DNA from: Tulasnella sp. 424
Lineage: Eukaryota; Basidiomycota; Agaricomycetes; Cantharellales; Tulasnellaceae
Length of the DNA: 64,000 bases
Direction: 5' to 3'
Assembly (NCBI GenBank): GCA_019633425.1
Contig: WSUB01000002.1
Location: forward strand, 1-64,000
Position 1 is the first letter of the stretch. Every line of letters begins with the position of its first letter. This document shows, piece after piece, positions 1 to 11,781 of this stretch. A model generated the notes under the pieces. That model searched no databases. It was given only the letters and a program-made list of their open reading frames with translations, and had not been told where the DNA came from. Position numbers and translations under genes: made by a program.

Positions 1-514
1 GCCAAATGCCAAGGCTCAGGGGGTCGGTTCGGAGGTCTGTGGGAATTGGCGCTTGTTCATGGAGGGGTCCCTGGCCGCAAATAGAAGTGGGGGACGCCCA
101 AAATTGGCGCCGTGGTGGGTTCGAGATAACGGAAAGGCGGATGAAGAGCGGATGTGTCTGAAATACACCAGGTTCGAGCGCGCATCATTGCTTATCGCAT
201 CAAATAGGAAGGTCTAGAGCGCCGAGGCTGTGAGATCAATGTGGTTAACGTTGGAAAGTGGCCTGGGTGCCTCACCCGAACTACTGTCGATTCAAGTATA
301 GTATTGGTTCTCCGGATCCGTTACCAGGGTATAATATTTTAGGAATCTTTTGACGTCAGGTTGATAAGATTTTCAAGAAAGCTGGCTTCTATCAGCAGGA
401 CTCGAACGTTGGAAAGGTTCTTTATTTGAACGACAGCCGGTCAGTTGTTCGTCAGAAGCCTCATCTGGACGGACTGGGCAAAATTATTTATAAACCCGAG
501 TTTGTGTGACGCAA
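1..514. other. Window edge, no gene recognised
   Basis: I see no open frame with convincing codon use or splice pattern here. The bases just below 515 are the 3' flank of the minus-strand R3H gene. The rest could be the 3' end of a gene outside the window. Confidence 0.5.
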
Positions 515-1737
515 TCAAGCATACAAATAGTCGTAAAAGGAGGGAGTACCAGCTTTCGGTTCGCCAGACACAGCTGCAGGACGAACCCGAAGTGGTTGAC
601 CACGCCGACCTGCCGTTCGTGATCTCCGAGCTGGAGAGGGACTAGGCGATGACCCGGAGCGTAAGGACCGGTTCACGAGGACGGTGGAACGGTCCAGCAA
701 GCGAACAGGTCGAGGAGTTGGATCTTCAAGGTTCAACGATTCTATCCCTTCAGTGGCATCCTCCGTGGATGCCTGGTTAGCTCCTACAGCCAAGGTTGAC
801 TCCACATTCGGACTTGGCAGACGATTGATTTGGACGAAGTCGTCCTCCTCTTCCGTGAGGGCCTCGAGCTCCTTCTCGCTTGCAATATCACCCTCCGATA
901 CCAGGACCTCCGACCCGGAATCGACTTCGGTGGCCGTTGCGGATGGAGTGTAAAGGGAGTTGACGACTCTTGCGTTGAGCTGAGGGCGAGGCCGCAGGAT
1001 GTGCGTGTGTCTTTGGCCATCCAGAGTATCCTTCGAGAAGGAGACCAATCCATGGTAACGAGCGACGCAGTGGAGAATGTAGCGCGGAAAAGCATCTGTC
1101 GACCAGACCAGCTGGGCATGGGTTCGCTCAAGCTCGAACACCTCGCCCTTCGAACCGATCCTCCTTGACGCCGCTTGCTGATTATCGGGATTGACGACCA
1201 CGTCGCAGCCCAACCATCCCGTGACCTCACGCTCGAAGTCCCGAACCAGCTGCTCTGCGTACGGCCCAGCATTTCGGATATACTTTCTTACACCCTTCCG
1301 GGTCAGACGAGGCTCCGAATGGATCGAAGGTGGAGGGATCCAATCCGGTGCTGGAGCGCGACGAGGAATATATGTCGGCAGAGGTTGCGGCCACGGACGA
1401 TGAGGAGGGAGAGGGGAATTAAGGTCCTCTGTTGTCGGTGCAGTGATGTGGGGATTGGCAGTGAATTGAGCTAGAACAGACAACGGATAAGCGGATGCCG
1501 TCCAGTGTTGCAGAGACCTTAAGGGTTTTACGGACCATTATCACGACGTCGGACCCACTGTTTTCCAAGTTTGCCAGTCTTGGGAGCTCTTCTCGCTCGT
1601 TCTGCAGAGATATGAACGGATCCTTCTTGCGCCGGCAACACACCTGGAGCGACAGCACCCAGTAGAGCTGGGAAAGACATTGGGATCGGCTGGTCTAGCG
1701 AGCTGACAGAGATATCCATTTCATTTGGCGTCGACAT
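515..1737 (-). CDS. R3H-domain protein with R3H-associated N-terminal region
   Basis: Two exons give about 390 residues. Exon 1 starts at the ATG at 1737 (MSTPNEMD) and contains KTGKLGKQWVRRRDN, a basic stretch typical of the R3H-associated N-terminal domain. An intron of about 60 bases ending near 1470 joins in frame to QFTANPHITAP. The frame before the join opens only with a TTG, so the upstream ATG and splice are preferred. The middle (about residues 155-235) has the R3H look: FPRYILHCVARYHGLVSFS, then HTHILRPR. R3H domains bind single-stranded nucleic acid. The C-terminal third is acidic and Ser/Pro-rich and ends in SFYDYLYA. The substrate is unknown. Assignment to a general R3H protein is fairly safe; the cellular role is not known to me. 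Confidence 0.7.
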
Positions 1738-1898
1738 TACGATAAAAAGATTGAAAGCTCGAGCAGTTGGATCGTCGATGGGCGGAAATGCGCAAGTATC
1801 GATGGCGGGAGTCGCAGTGATTGACAGTTCGGTGCCGATGGCTGGGCTGAATTAATATCAGGGCAAATAGCTGCATACAAAGACTTCTAGAGCCTACA

Positions 1899-3928
1899 TT
1901 ACATCCTCCGACCATTGTCGCGCAAAATTTCAGACAGAACGTCACTAAGTTCTTGGTATTTTTGTGCGGTAGTGCGCTGAGCCGTTGTCCGAGCGCCCAA
2001 TACTCTGGGAGTCGCCCTCGGCACACTTTCCTCCTTCAGCTTGGCCTTCCGAATCCCGGCTCTTTCTTCCGGGTCATGGGAACTACTCGTGTAAGGAGAT
2101 GAACTTAACAGGCCCAAGGCTTGAGACTGCTGCTCGTCCTTGATATCTGGTGTACTGGCCCGGTCGCGAGTGTTATCGTCCGAGCTGGCTGATGGATGCC
2201 CACGGAGTGCCCAAGGAGAATCAGTCGAAGGACCACGTGATGGCGTGGAGACACGTCGCATTGCTTCTTCCTTCGTCATGGCCCTGGCCCAGCTTGGGCG
2301 GGATTTGAGCTTAGCATTAGGTGCTCTGCTCGAAGTCGCCCTGCCGTCCGGGGAGGTGGCATCATCCTCTATGTTGTTTGGTGGCGGGCTAGAGGTGTCT
2401 AACGCTGTGCTCGAGCGAAATAAATCTTTTGGAGGGGAGATCTCCATACTCAACACGGAGGGCGCTGGAGCAGGGGGTTGACCCAGGTTGACATCGACTT
2501 TGCCAAGCCTTCGGCGCCCCTCATCACGAGCCAAGGGGGGTTGATGGTCGTTGGGAGGATGTTCCATCGAAGAATTTGGGAGAGGAGGGCGATGGGCATG
2601 CCTTCCTTGTGATAGGCTTTGAGAGTGAGTAGATTGGGTCATTGAGGTATCGGAATCTGGGACAAGGATCGCAGGCTTAACGGCGCTCAAGACAGCACCT
2701 CGTCCTGAAGATTGAGAAGGATATCCAGAATGTGTCGCCTCCGGCCGCCGTTCGTCCATTGATTGATCGTAAGCTTGCGTTGGGTGCCTTCCCTGGCCAC
2801 TTTGTTGCGGAGCGTTGTCGTCGACCTCTACTTTGACTTGAACAAAGTCAGAGCCGTCTCCTTTCTTGCTCGTTCTTTCCGGGGAGGAGGGCCAATCGGA
2901 CACGGCATCGGACTTGCTTGAGATCGAAATATCTGAGCGTGTTTCCTCGGGCAACTCTTCATGTTGCGGGATCTCTGGTTCCGTCAATGAACCAGCGAAG
3001 TCTAGATACAAAATGACGGTGGGTTCATGAAAAATAGAATTCAAGCATATCTGGGGGCTGACCTATTGTGTCCAGCACCTGCTTGTCTCCTTTTGAAATG
3101 GAACACGTCTCCTCCGATAGTACAAGATCTGGCTGCATCAAGGTCAATCGACATTTTAACATGCAGAAAATACACATACCCATCTGTCGAGTAGACTTCG
3201 CTTCTCCTTCACGACTTTTGAGGACCTAGCCGCCGAGGGCGTAGGGACGTTCGAGGAGGGATTGGTGATGGAGACTGTTACGCCAGATACGGGTAAAGAA
3301 CTAGCGTCATCAGCTTTCGCTCGTGCTTGATAGTGCTCCCTGAATGGATATTCAGCGTCCGTTCGTCCTAGAACAAAAAAAGGTTTCGGACCACCAAGTA
3401 TACAAGTCATGAGACAATCTTCGGGGTTGGCCAACCATGTTATCATGAGAAGAGAGATGTTCAAGTTCTGTTATTGTTATTACAGGAATAGGTTCGTCAT
3501 TCGGTTTCGGTCCCGGGCACCATTCGGACTGGAAAGCTCGAAGAAGAACAAGCGGTAAGGGAGATGAATCGCCCCCACTAATTGTCTGTATGAGTCTAGA
3601 GAGAAAATGAAATGTAAAATGAAGCGCGAACCTTCTAAGGTACGCCTCATGGGCTGCCCGATCCATACGTGCAACAACTTGGTGGGCACCGTCACTGATG
3701 TTGTACCAGACAGCGGACGTCTGGGCACCGGCTCGGGTCTTTCTAAGCTAGCAGATCATGCCATCAGAGTCTATATATATGATTTCTGGCTATATAAATA
3801 CATACCTCCAATAACTGGCAGGGTCGCGTAGTTTTGCCCTCAAACACTCCCGAGTATCCGCCAGCGTACTTGATATGCTCCTTATAATGAGAAAAAATCC
3901 ATGGACGCTTCCCGAGGGGGTTCGCCAT
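1899..3928 (-). CDS. TPP1/Tpz1-like shelterin protein (OB fold), probable
   Basis: This multi-exon gene encodes about 500 residues. Exon 1 starts MANPLGKRPWIFSHYKEH and ends RPCQLLE. After an intron (about 3750-3812) it continues TRAGAQTSAVWYNISDGAHQ and VVARMDRAAHEAYL. A later piece reads PIPVITITELEHLSS. The order RPWI, QLLE, (I/V)SDG(A/T)H, helix, last hydrophobic strand matches the OB fold of TPP1/Tpz1 (human TPP1 has RPWI, QLLEV and VSDGTH). TPP1/Tpz1 links POT1 to the other shelterin proteins and recruits telomerase. The remaining 370 residues are Ser/Pro-rich and disordered and end ILRDNGRRM, as expected of a linker with short docking motifs. Exon edges between 3450 and 3620 are uncertain. 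A fast-evolving unrelated OB protein is the main alternative. Confidence 0.55.
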
Positions 3929-4160
3929 ATAGAAGTTAAGTAGCTTGATGAGGATATTCTAGGGACTTGTTGTCCGTTTGGAGTAGGCTTGTTTGAGGGG
4001 CAATGGTTCCGCTGTTGCACGCGGAGCTGGAAAATTCGCCGTGACGGCATCCCACGGCTGTTGTGCAATGAATTGCAATTGCGACTTCATGGCTGCCTTC
4101 ACCTCTTAACTCTCTTCCTCTCTTCTTCCGGGTACCATCATTCCCTCATCGCTCACTAGA
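3929..4160. promoter_or_regulatory. Divergent promoter, TPP1-like gene / P5B ATPase
   Basis: There are 232 bases between the two start codons, so both transcripts must initiate in or near this space. The plus-strand leader just before 4161 is pyrimidine-rich (cttcctctcttcttccgg), as is common before fungal start codons. No clear TATA box is seen. Confidence 0.5.
3959..4090 (-). other. 43-codon upstream ORF in the same frame as the TPP1-like gene
   Basis: An ATG at 4090 opens 43 codons (MKSQLQFIAQ...RTTSP) and stops at TAG 3961-3959. The main start at 3928 is in the same frame, 10 sense codons later. It could act as a translation-limiting uORF, or mark an N-terminal extension lost to a stop. 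I saw no convincing intron that would remove the TAG. Confidence 0.45.
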
Positions 4161-7100
4161 ATGTCGGACGGAGAGCAGCCATACGACTACACCGAAGGCG
4201 CATCCGCCATCGAGATAAACCAAGTCTTAGAAGCGCGAACAAGACGGCGGAGGGACTCGCAGGTCGGGAGTGCCTATGACGACGATGGATCAGGAGCCGT
4301 ATTTGGAGGCCCCTCAGCTGGGATTGTGCCATCATCAGTTTCGACGATGCATTACGACCGCCCCTGGGGACGTCGCCGGAGCAGTGACGCCTTTTCAAGG
4401 ACGAGCCTGCACCGCCAACAGAGCGGAGAGAGCCATCGGTCAGGCTCGATGCAACGGAGATACAGCACAGGCGACGATGCGAGTGAGGTCTTCAGTGATA
4501 CAGGCGCTCTCAGCGACGCTGGTGACGAGAGCGCAAGCATGGGTCGGTCACGTTCACGCACGAAGCGTCGATCCCGGCACCAGGCATCCCCAGAATCGCC
4601 TTCACAGACGAAGGGCATGTTCGACAACCTTGCCAGCCTGTTTTCATCCAACAGGGCTCCCGCTCCACCTTCGCGCCAGACATCGAGACGGGGCTCAAGG
4701 GTATCCAGTCGACGCAGCTCGGTCGCGATTTCGGACCGAGACGCCGAGCAGTATTCCTCAGGGGAGGAGAGATGGGGATACTCGTCTGCCGAAGAAGACG
4801 AAAGCATGGATCGTGTTGAAGTCAACGGCGTTGGCAGTGGGCCTGGGAGCGACTTTGAAGTTACTCGACCCACCACACCCACGGCAACACTTCCTCTTTT
4901 AGGCATGCATGGCGACCCCTTCTTTGGCGATACAAGAATCGACATCGAGGTGACCTCGCGCCCTTCATCCCCTCCACCACCTCCAGGACCTCCGAGTCGC
5001 CAGACTATTGTTCTAGTCGACGAGGACATGTCACTGAGGTTCACCGGGTTTGAGATAGTCCGCTGGAAGCAATGGCTATGGAGGGCTGGCACGATAGCCT
5101 CCCTGGGGAGTCTGGCTTTGGCAGGGCATTGGTCCCCAAGGCTCTGGCTGCGATGGGTTGCAAGAGAACGAGCGTTTAAAGACCTACAAGATGGGCTCAT
5201 CGTCGTGGAGGTGATAGATTTTATTTGAAGGTTCAAATTCACCAACTGAATTTTAGTCCCGCAGACCCCATTTAGGACTTTGATACTCGAATTCTTAAGA
5301 ACCTTTGATTATCCGTATCCGGCGTCTACAGCATTCACGCCCTCAATCGCAGTGACCTCCCCTTCTCAGCTTAATGGAAACGGAGGTGCCTCTCCACGAC
5401 CCCCTTCCGGGAATTTGGATGTGCTCAAAATGGTGGAACATCGCTATACCAGATACCTACTGGATCCAAAATTAGGCCTCTTCGCGTCCATTAGGTGTGT
5501 TAAAATTCCATCCGACGCCAGCACGGCAGTTCATTCCTCTCAACGTCGTCTGATTCTACAGGGACTGGCGAGACCCAGCATGGACCAAGATTCCTCTCCT
5601 GAAGGCTGGTTTGACCACCGAAACTCGATCCCAACGTCACACGCTGTTCGGTAACAATGTGATTGACATCGAAGCCAAATCGACGCTTGCGCTTCTTGTA
5701 GAAGAAGTAGGTTATGTCGTTCCAAACCTTGTTAACCTCGCTAACTTATTTCCCGATTTTTGCAGGTCCTGCATCCATTCTACATGTTCCAGATTGCCAG
5801 CATCATCCTTTGGTCTATCGACGACTACTACTACTATGCGTTTTGCATTGCTTTGATATCGGCTATCAGTATCGGCAGCACTTTAATTGAGACGAAACAG
5901 GTAAGGAAGACGACTGTCTCACTGGCAGGACCGCTGACTCTGGTTTCAGACCATAGAACGTATGCGAGAGATGTCCCGATTCTCCTGTCCCGTCAAAATC
6001 CTTTGCGATGGCAACTGTATGTTCAGGTCACTCAATATCATAATCACTCGCCTGACCGCCTAGAATTGCAGGGAAAACTATCGAGTCCTCAGAACTAGTC
6101 CCAGGGGATATTGTCGACCTCATCAATCCCCCTTTGGCCCTCTTTCCCGCAGATTTGGTCTTGCTTTCCGGCGACGCCATTGTCAACGAAAGCATGCTGA
6201 CCGGAGAGAGCGTCCCGGTCAGCAAAATCCCGATACGCGAGGAGCAATTAACGCGGTTCAGTGAGAACGGGGAAATCGATGCCGACGTTGCAAAATGCTT
6301 CCTGTATAGCGCGACCAAGGTGGTTCGTATCAGAGGCGATGCGGCTGGCGCTAGCCAGCCCCAAGCATTGGGTTTAGTCGTCCGAACCGGCTTCAATACC
6401 ACAAAGGGGTCTCTGGTTCGCTCAATGCTGTTCCCGAAACCTATGGGGTTCAAGTTCTACCGCGACTCTATGAGGTTCATTCTCTTCCTCGCCGGGCTTG
6501 CTGGCCTTGGTTTCATGGCTAGTGCGGTTCAGTTCGTCGAATTAGGGGTGAGTGACAGCCTCTTCGAAAGCTGGTAACATTGGTTGACATTTGCTATAGG
6601 TTAAATGGCATACGATCGTCCTTCGTGCCCTGGACTTGATTACCGTGGTTGTCCCTCCGGCCCTTCCTGCCACTCTGTCTATTGGAACGAGTTTTGCTAT
6701 AAGCAGGCTCAGGAAAGCCAACATCTTCTGCATATCGCCGAATCGTGTCAATGTTGGAGGCAAAGTCAATGTTGTTTGTTTCGACAAAACCGGCACATTG
6801 ACGGAAGAAGGATTGGATGTACTGGGAGTCCGCTGCCTGGATCGGTCCAGTGATCGATTCGGAGAAATGTATTCTGACGTCCACGATCTACCTTCCGGTT
6901 CCGGAAAGGCTCAGTTCCTTTACGCGTTGGCTACCTGCCACTCCCTGAAGCTAGTCGATAACGAGATAATCGGGGATCCTTTGGATGCCAAGATGTTTGA
7001 GTTCACCAAATGGACTTTGGAGGAGGGCCAGGCAGGGCTTCCAGCTCGCAAAGGGGACTCTCATAGGATCGGAGACCGGCCCACCGCGCTAGTCCAGACT

Positions 7101-9412
7101 ATCGTTCGTCCGCCGGGTAGCTCTGGCTTTAGACTGGAAGATGCATTAAAAGCAGGGACCCGGGTGCGCTGACATTTTCCGCTTCGACGTTATGCGTGCT
7201 GATGTTCTCTCCCTAGCATGCACACTTCCTCGAACTCGGGGTTATCAGGACGTTTGAGTTCGTTTCCGCGCTCCGGAGAATGAGCGTCATAGTCAAGCGC
7301 CTGAAAAGCTCAAGCATGGAGGTCTACGTCAAGGGTGCACCCGAAGTTATGACGGACATTTGCGAGCCCGATTCGTGTATGTGCTCCATTGCCCTTGAAA
7401 GCCGTGACTGATATGGTTTCCTCTCCGTAGTTCCTCAGGACTATGCCGACCTCCTTGGCTACTACACCAAACGGGGGTATCGCGTCATTGCCATTGCAGG
7501 AAAGAGCATCGAAGGACTGTCGTGGCTAAAAGCTCAAAGGATGAAACGGTATGTCGAGGCGCGCAACTTGTTGAGAAATCTATTGACACGGTTGGATGCA
7601 CAGGGAGCAAGCCGAGAGCGGTCTCCGATTCCTTGGGCTTATCATCTTTGAGAACAAGCTCAAGCCTAGCACTACTGGTGCCATTCATGTCCTTCGAGCC
7701 GCACATATCACGTGCAGAATGGTCACCGGAGACAATCCTCGTACTGCGGTCAGCGTGGCACGAGAATGCGGAATCGTCAGCCAGTCTGCGCATGTGTTCT
7801 ATCCAACCTTCATCGCTGGTGAGACTCTTGAGGCTTTCCCAATGATATTTTCCCACTAAAGCTCGCGAATAGGAAACGCTCAGACACGAGAATCAAAACT
7901 AGAATGGTCGAGCGTCGACGATGAGTTGTTGAAACTTGACGACTACAGTCTCAAGCCTGTCGCTCCACCCCTTCACCACACGACCGACTCCATTGATATC
8001 CTCTATCAAGATTATGCTATCGTGGTCAGCGGCGATGTCTTCCGTTGGATGTTGAACAACGCTCCTCTTGAGACTTTGCAGCGGGTGAGTCGGGTATCTC
8101 CATGTCGCTTTCGGTAGTCTGAACGCGTCCTTGCGGTGCTAGATGCTTGTCAAAGCGCAGATTTTTGCCCGGATGTCCCCCGATGAAAAGCATGAACTCG
8201 TCGAACGCCTTCAATCACTTGGATATATTGTTGCTTTCTGTGGAGATGGAGCTAATGATTGCGGAGCCCTGAAGGCGGCTGACGTCGGCCTGTCCCTCTC
8301 AGAAGCAGAAGCTTCCGTTGCAGCCCCATTTACCAGTCAAAATCCTGAAATCACCTGCATGATCGAGGTCATTAAGGAGGGAAGAGCCGCCCTTGTTACG
8401 AGCTTCTCGTGCTTTAAATACATGTAGGTCCCTTCCTCAGTGAAGTCCAATCCTCCTGACATAGCAAATGGCAGGGCACTATATTCCTTGATCCAGTTCA
8501 CAACGATCACCCTCCTGTATTCGTTTGCTTCATCGCTTGGCGATTTCCAGGTACGCTGTCGTTCCGAACGTCGTTTGTCTGGACATGTTCTTGACGGTAC
8601 CGTATAGTTCCTCTACATAGATCTCTTCATCATTATACCCATCGCGGTCTTCAGTAAGCAGCCATGTCCGATAGTCGCTCGCACCCTCTCACTCCATTCT
8701 GTTATAAGTGGGACGGACGCATGCATACCCTAGAATCCACCCTACAAGTCCAACATCCAGTCTCGTTTCCAAGAAAGTTCTGTCTTCGATAATCGCTCAG
8801 GTTTTGATTACGAGCGGAGTTCAGTTCTGGGCATTCTTTTGGACCAGAAGACAGGAATGGTATGGGGAATGGTATACTCTACGCATCAGATCGGCATCTG
8901 AATTCGTTCTCCATAGGTACAAGCCTCCCGTTGCCGACTCCGGTTCTGACAAGCTAGAGACATTCAACTACGAGAACACAGTCTTGTTCCTGGTTTCATC
9001 GTTCCAGTACATTCTCGTCGCCGCAGTGTTCAGCATCGGCCCGCCGTACCGCAAGGAAATCTGGACAAACGGTATGAATGTTGTTCGTCTTTGAATTTCT
9101 TTCCTTCTGACACAATTCGGCTTAGGCTTCCTGATGTTCTCGATCATCGCGCTGGCTGCGTTTAGTACCTTCGTCCTGCTATTCCCCCCGCAGGGGGTGG
9201 CGCTAGTCCTGGATCTCATGGAGATCCCGGCAAGTGCCAAAGCGACATTGTTGTTCGTCGTCGCTCTCAACGTTGTGGTGTCATCGTTAGCGGAGAAGTG
9301 GGAAGTACTGTCGCAGGTGATTACTTTCTTCCAACGACGCTGGAGATCGAAGCGGCCGAGGCGAATCCGAGATGGGAAGCTATACAAAGCTGTCGAGGGA
9401 GCCATGCAATAG
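4161..9412 (+). CDS. YPK9: P5B-type P-type ATPase (ATP13A/Ypk9 family)
   Basis: A long multi-exon ATPase. It begins with about 290 disordered Ser/Arg-rich residues ([13 protein letters not shown]), then a membrane-associated segment. Key motifs are all present: the actuator loop [14 protein letters not shown] near 6190, the P5B signature [16 protein letters not shown] near 6650, the phosphorylation site [11 protein letters not shown] near 6780 (catalytic Asp), KGAPE near 7335, [11 protein letters not shown] near 7720, and the hinge [16 protein letters not shown] near 8240. C-terminal membrane helices end [11 protein letters not shown]. The PPALPA motif separates P5B from the ER-located P5A enzymes (PPELP). 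Family members sit in vacuole or late-endosome membranes and export polyamines or protect against metals. No motif is broken. The N-terminal arm is longer than the core needs and likely regulatory. Confidence 0.93.
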
Positions 9413-9522
9413 ATATACATAGATGAATATATTTGTGATTAGCTCGATTCATTGGTGTTACATTGATATTTCCAGCGCGAACAAAAGACTATTATACATA
9501 TACTGGGGCGACCCAAGCCGAC

Positions 9523-10049
9523 TTAAGCTTCGTCATGCGACCTGTGCAGAATTTTATCTGAACACAAGATGTGTAAGGTTCCTTCACAACCCCTAAGAAC
9601 GGTTATGGGACTGGCTCTAACCTTTGAGTTTGGCAAAAGTTGTTCCTTCTGCCGGGTGCGCTTTTGCGGCCTCTCTCGGATAACCCTCCGACGCATCGCT
9701 GACGCTCTTTCGACGATTGTGCGCACCTCGCCCCAGTTCTGGTGCCGGGACGAAACGATGATTACCAACCCCACCTCGTCCACTGGCACCATAGTTACCT
9801 GTGCGGACGGTGGTAGTGTAGTCGCGAGATGGATTGTCGGCGAGGCCACCTGTTCCACTGTTCGCCTGGGCTTCACCTGAGGACCAGTCGTGGGGGTCAC
9901 TTGGGTGAGAGGTATCCTCCCAATTTCTATCGAGACCTAAGTATGATACAGTTGTCAGTAATACAGCGACGAGAAATACCGATATACAAAGCCTACTGAC
10001 TTCCTAGGCGACCACCGCGTCTTGAGCTTTTGTCAGAATGAAATGCCAT
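9523..10049 (-). CDS. Small hydrophilic protein behind a TATA box
   Basis: Splicing by eye gives about 130 residues. Exon 1 starts MAFHSDKSSRRGGRLG at 10049. An intron starting GTCAGT (about 9934-10000) joins SLDRNWEDTSHPSDP, and the frame runs through a Gly/Asn/Arg-rich region (TTTVRTGNYGASGRGG, HNRRKSVSDASEG) to AKLK. It either stops at a TAG near 9618 or splices once more to end DKILHRSHDEA at 9523. There are no hydrophobic segments and few aromatic residues, so it is probably disordered and soluble, like fungal stress or dormancy hydrophilins. I do not recognise the family. The TATA box at the right distance upstream supports an expressed gene. The last exon is the least certain part. Confidence 0.55.
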
Positions 10050-10626
10050 GATAAGGATGATATTATCGGCGGGAATTCTAGGTGTTTAGTGGTGTTGGTG
10101 TGCGTGCGTGAGGAACAGGATATCTTGCTGGCTGACCCAAGTTCGGGGATTCCAGAGTCGTTTTTATACCAGATGCCTTGCAGACCCGAGATAAGAGTGT
10201 TCCCTACCAGGATGTATGTTGCGTCATGAGTGGGGTGCGAGTTAAAGTCTTCTTGCTGCTCTGCCCACTCAGAATCCATGGGAAGCATGGTCGGGATAAC
10301 GGCGTGGAGCTGCTCCAATCCCCAGCTGTAGATGCGCCCAGACGACTCGCACCACCACCGAAACCCAGTCAAGTTTACGAGAATCTCGCGGGATATCCGA
10401 TATAGCATTCTAGTCACTGCTTCCAGAATCTAGATGGTCCGCATTGTTCCGGAGCCTCTCATACTCCACCAACTTCGGAACATGACACTCGGAATTGATC
10501 GTCGATCGTCTACAGAGCATTAAATTAGAAAGCACAGTACTGCGCAACAGAGTATAAAAGGAAGTGCAGAGATAAATGCTAGGGTGTAGGCCGGGAGTGA
10601 ACAGAACGGGAGCCCAAATATCTGAT
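10050..10626. other. Promoter of the small gene and 3' flank of Tim17
   Basis: This holds the TATA box at 10161-10168. Minus-strand open frames at 10004-10417 and 10410-10643 exist, but the first opens with GTG and neither resembles a known protein. I treat the stretch as non-coding. Confidence 0.5.
10161..10168 (-). promoter_or_regulatory. TATA box for the 9.5-10.05 kb gene
   Basis: On the minus strand the sequence reads TATAAAAA, about 112 bases upstream of the ATG at 10049. That leaves room for a start site about 30 bases downstream and a leader of about 80 bases rich in ACACCAAC repeats. Clear TATA boxes are uncommon in this window, so strong or inducible expression is plausible. Confidence 0.55.
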
Positions 10627-11497
10627 CTAAGAGGAGACGGCAACAGCTGGTGGTTGGGCTTCTGGTACTAAAGGGCGACAAGGAAAGAAATGGTCAGAAC
10701 ACCGGCGAGGCGGGATTTCGAACGCTGAGACGGAAATCTTACATGGTGGTAGGACAGGCCTGTTGACCTCGGACATTGCCCGACTTAGGAGCACACCAAC
10801 TCCTTCGAAGACGCCGAGGAGAATACCGCAAGCTACTGCAGATCCGAGTGCAGCCCGAGGACCACCTGTTATACAAGGAAAGACGGGAAATTTTAGTTAA
10901 ATGCATATCTGTGCCTGAGGAGGCCGCGTGTCATTGCCGGCACTTACTTCGCATGGCAAGGCAGCCACCAGTCATGAATCCAGAGATGATGGCGTTCCAT
11001 GCGTCTTCCTTCTGTCGATAACCCTATGCAATACAACAAAAGTTTAGATGCTTGGAGATTTATGGGCTGGAATTGGGAGCTGGAATCACCTTGACTGCAC
11101 AGTCGAAACTTGAGAACATGCCACCCCATACACCGAAGTTACCTGTAAGACAGAAGGGATCAGTTTATGCTGTAGTGACAGAAAATTGAGCGAGTATTAC
11201 CTCCAGTGACTGGTGCTCGGGCTTTTATTACAGATACTGCGCCTACCAAGCGCTCGCCCTGCAGTGCGGCAATGTCAGTCACCAGCCCATTAACGGTGAC
11301 CGAGTACTCACTCTTGGAGAGTTTCGGGCGCCCTTGATACCATGCCAAATGCCACCACCGATAGCTCCCATTGCGAATGCACCGCCGAAATCATTGAGCA
11401 CAACCCATGGGCTGGAGATAGGCTATCAGTGCCGAGCCTTGCGAATTTAGCGTATATTAACTTACCAGGGGTCTCGGGTGTGGTCAGCGTGTGCCAT
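10627..11497 (-). CDS. TIM17: Tim17, inner-membrane translocase subunit
   Basis: Six short exons give about 160 residues. They read in order [101 protein letters not shown] and a last hydrophobic segment [20 protein letters not shown]. The tail is [20 protein letters not shown]. This is the Tim17/22/23 fold with four hydrophobic segments and glycine-zipper patterns. The early acidic residue and the DFGGAF block are typical of Tim17 rather than Tim23. Tim17 lines the lateral path of the TIM23 complex that imports presequence proteins. The small exons and the intron near 10690 (GTAAGA..TAG) are clear. It is transcribed away from the DDT/WHIM gene. Confidence 0.93.
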
Positions 11498-11781
11498 TGA
11501 AGAGTGTCGTTAGAAAAGAGGGAGGGGGATGGAGGGGGTGGTGAAGGTGATGATGGAGGAGGAGATGGAGGATGCGGTGAGGTCTGAAGCGTCGGTCGAA
11601 ATTTGGATTTCGAAAAAGGGGAGAAGAACGTGACCGTGGACCCTTTTTCACGCGCGATGTTTGTTGACGGTTATATTGCTCCGAGTTCAATCCTCGACCG
11701 ACAACCATCATCCGCCCACTCAAACCCATCGTGACAAAAAAAGCAGACAAATCCTTCCCCACTGGTACAAAAAGCCAAGAG
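11498..11781. promoter_or_regulatory. Divergent promoter, TIM17 / DDT-WHIM gene
   Basis: This 284-base space serves two outward genes. It contains a purine-rich run on the plus strand (11515-11575, many gga/gag units), which is a pyrimidine-rich leader for Tim17 on the minus strand. Confidence 0.5.

Noticed and set aside
4352..5245. Minus-strand ORF of 297 codons
   Set aside because: It lies antisense to the low-complexity N-terminal exon of the P5B ATPase. Its composition mirrors that exon and there are no recognisable motifs.
10004..10417. Minus-strand ORF of 137 codons
   Set aside because: It opens with GTG, spans the TATA box of the neighbouring gene and shows no conserved pattern.
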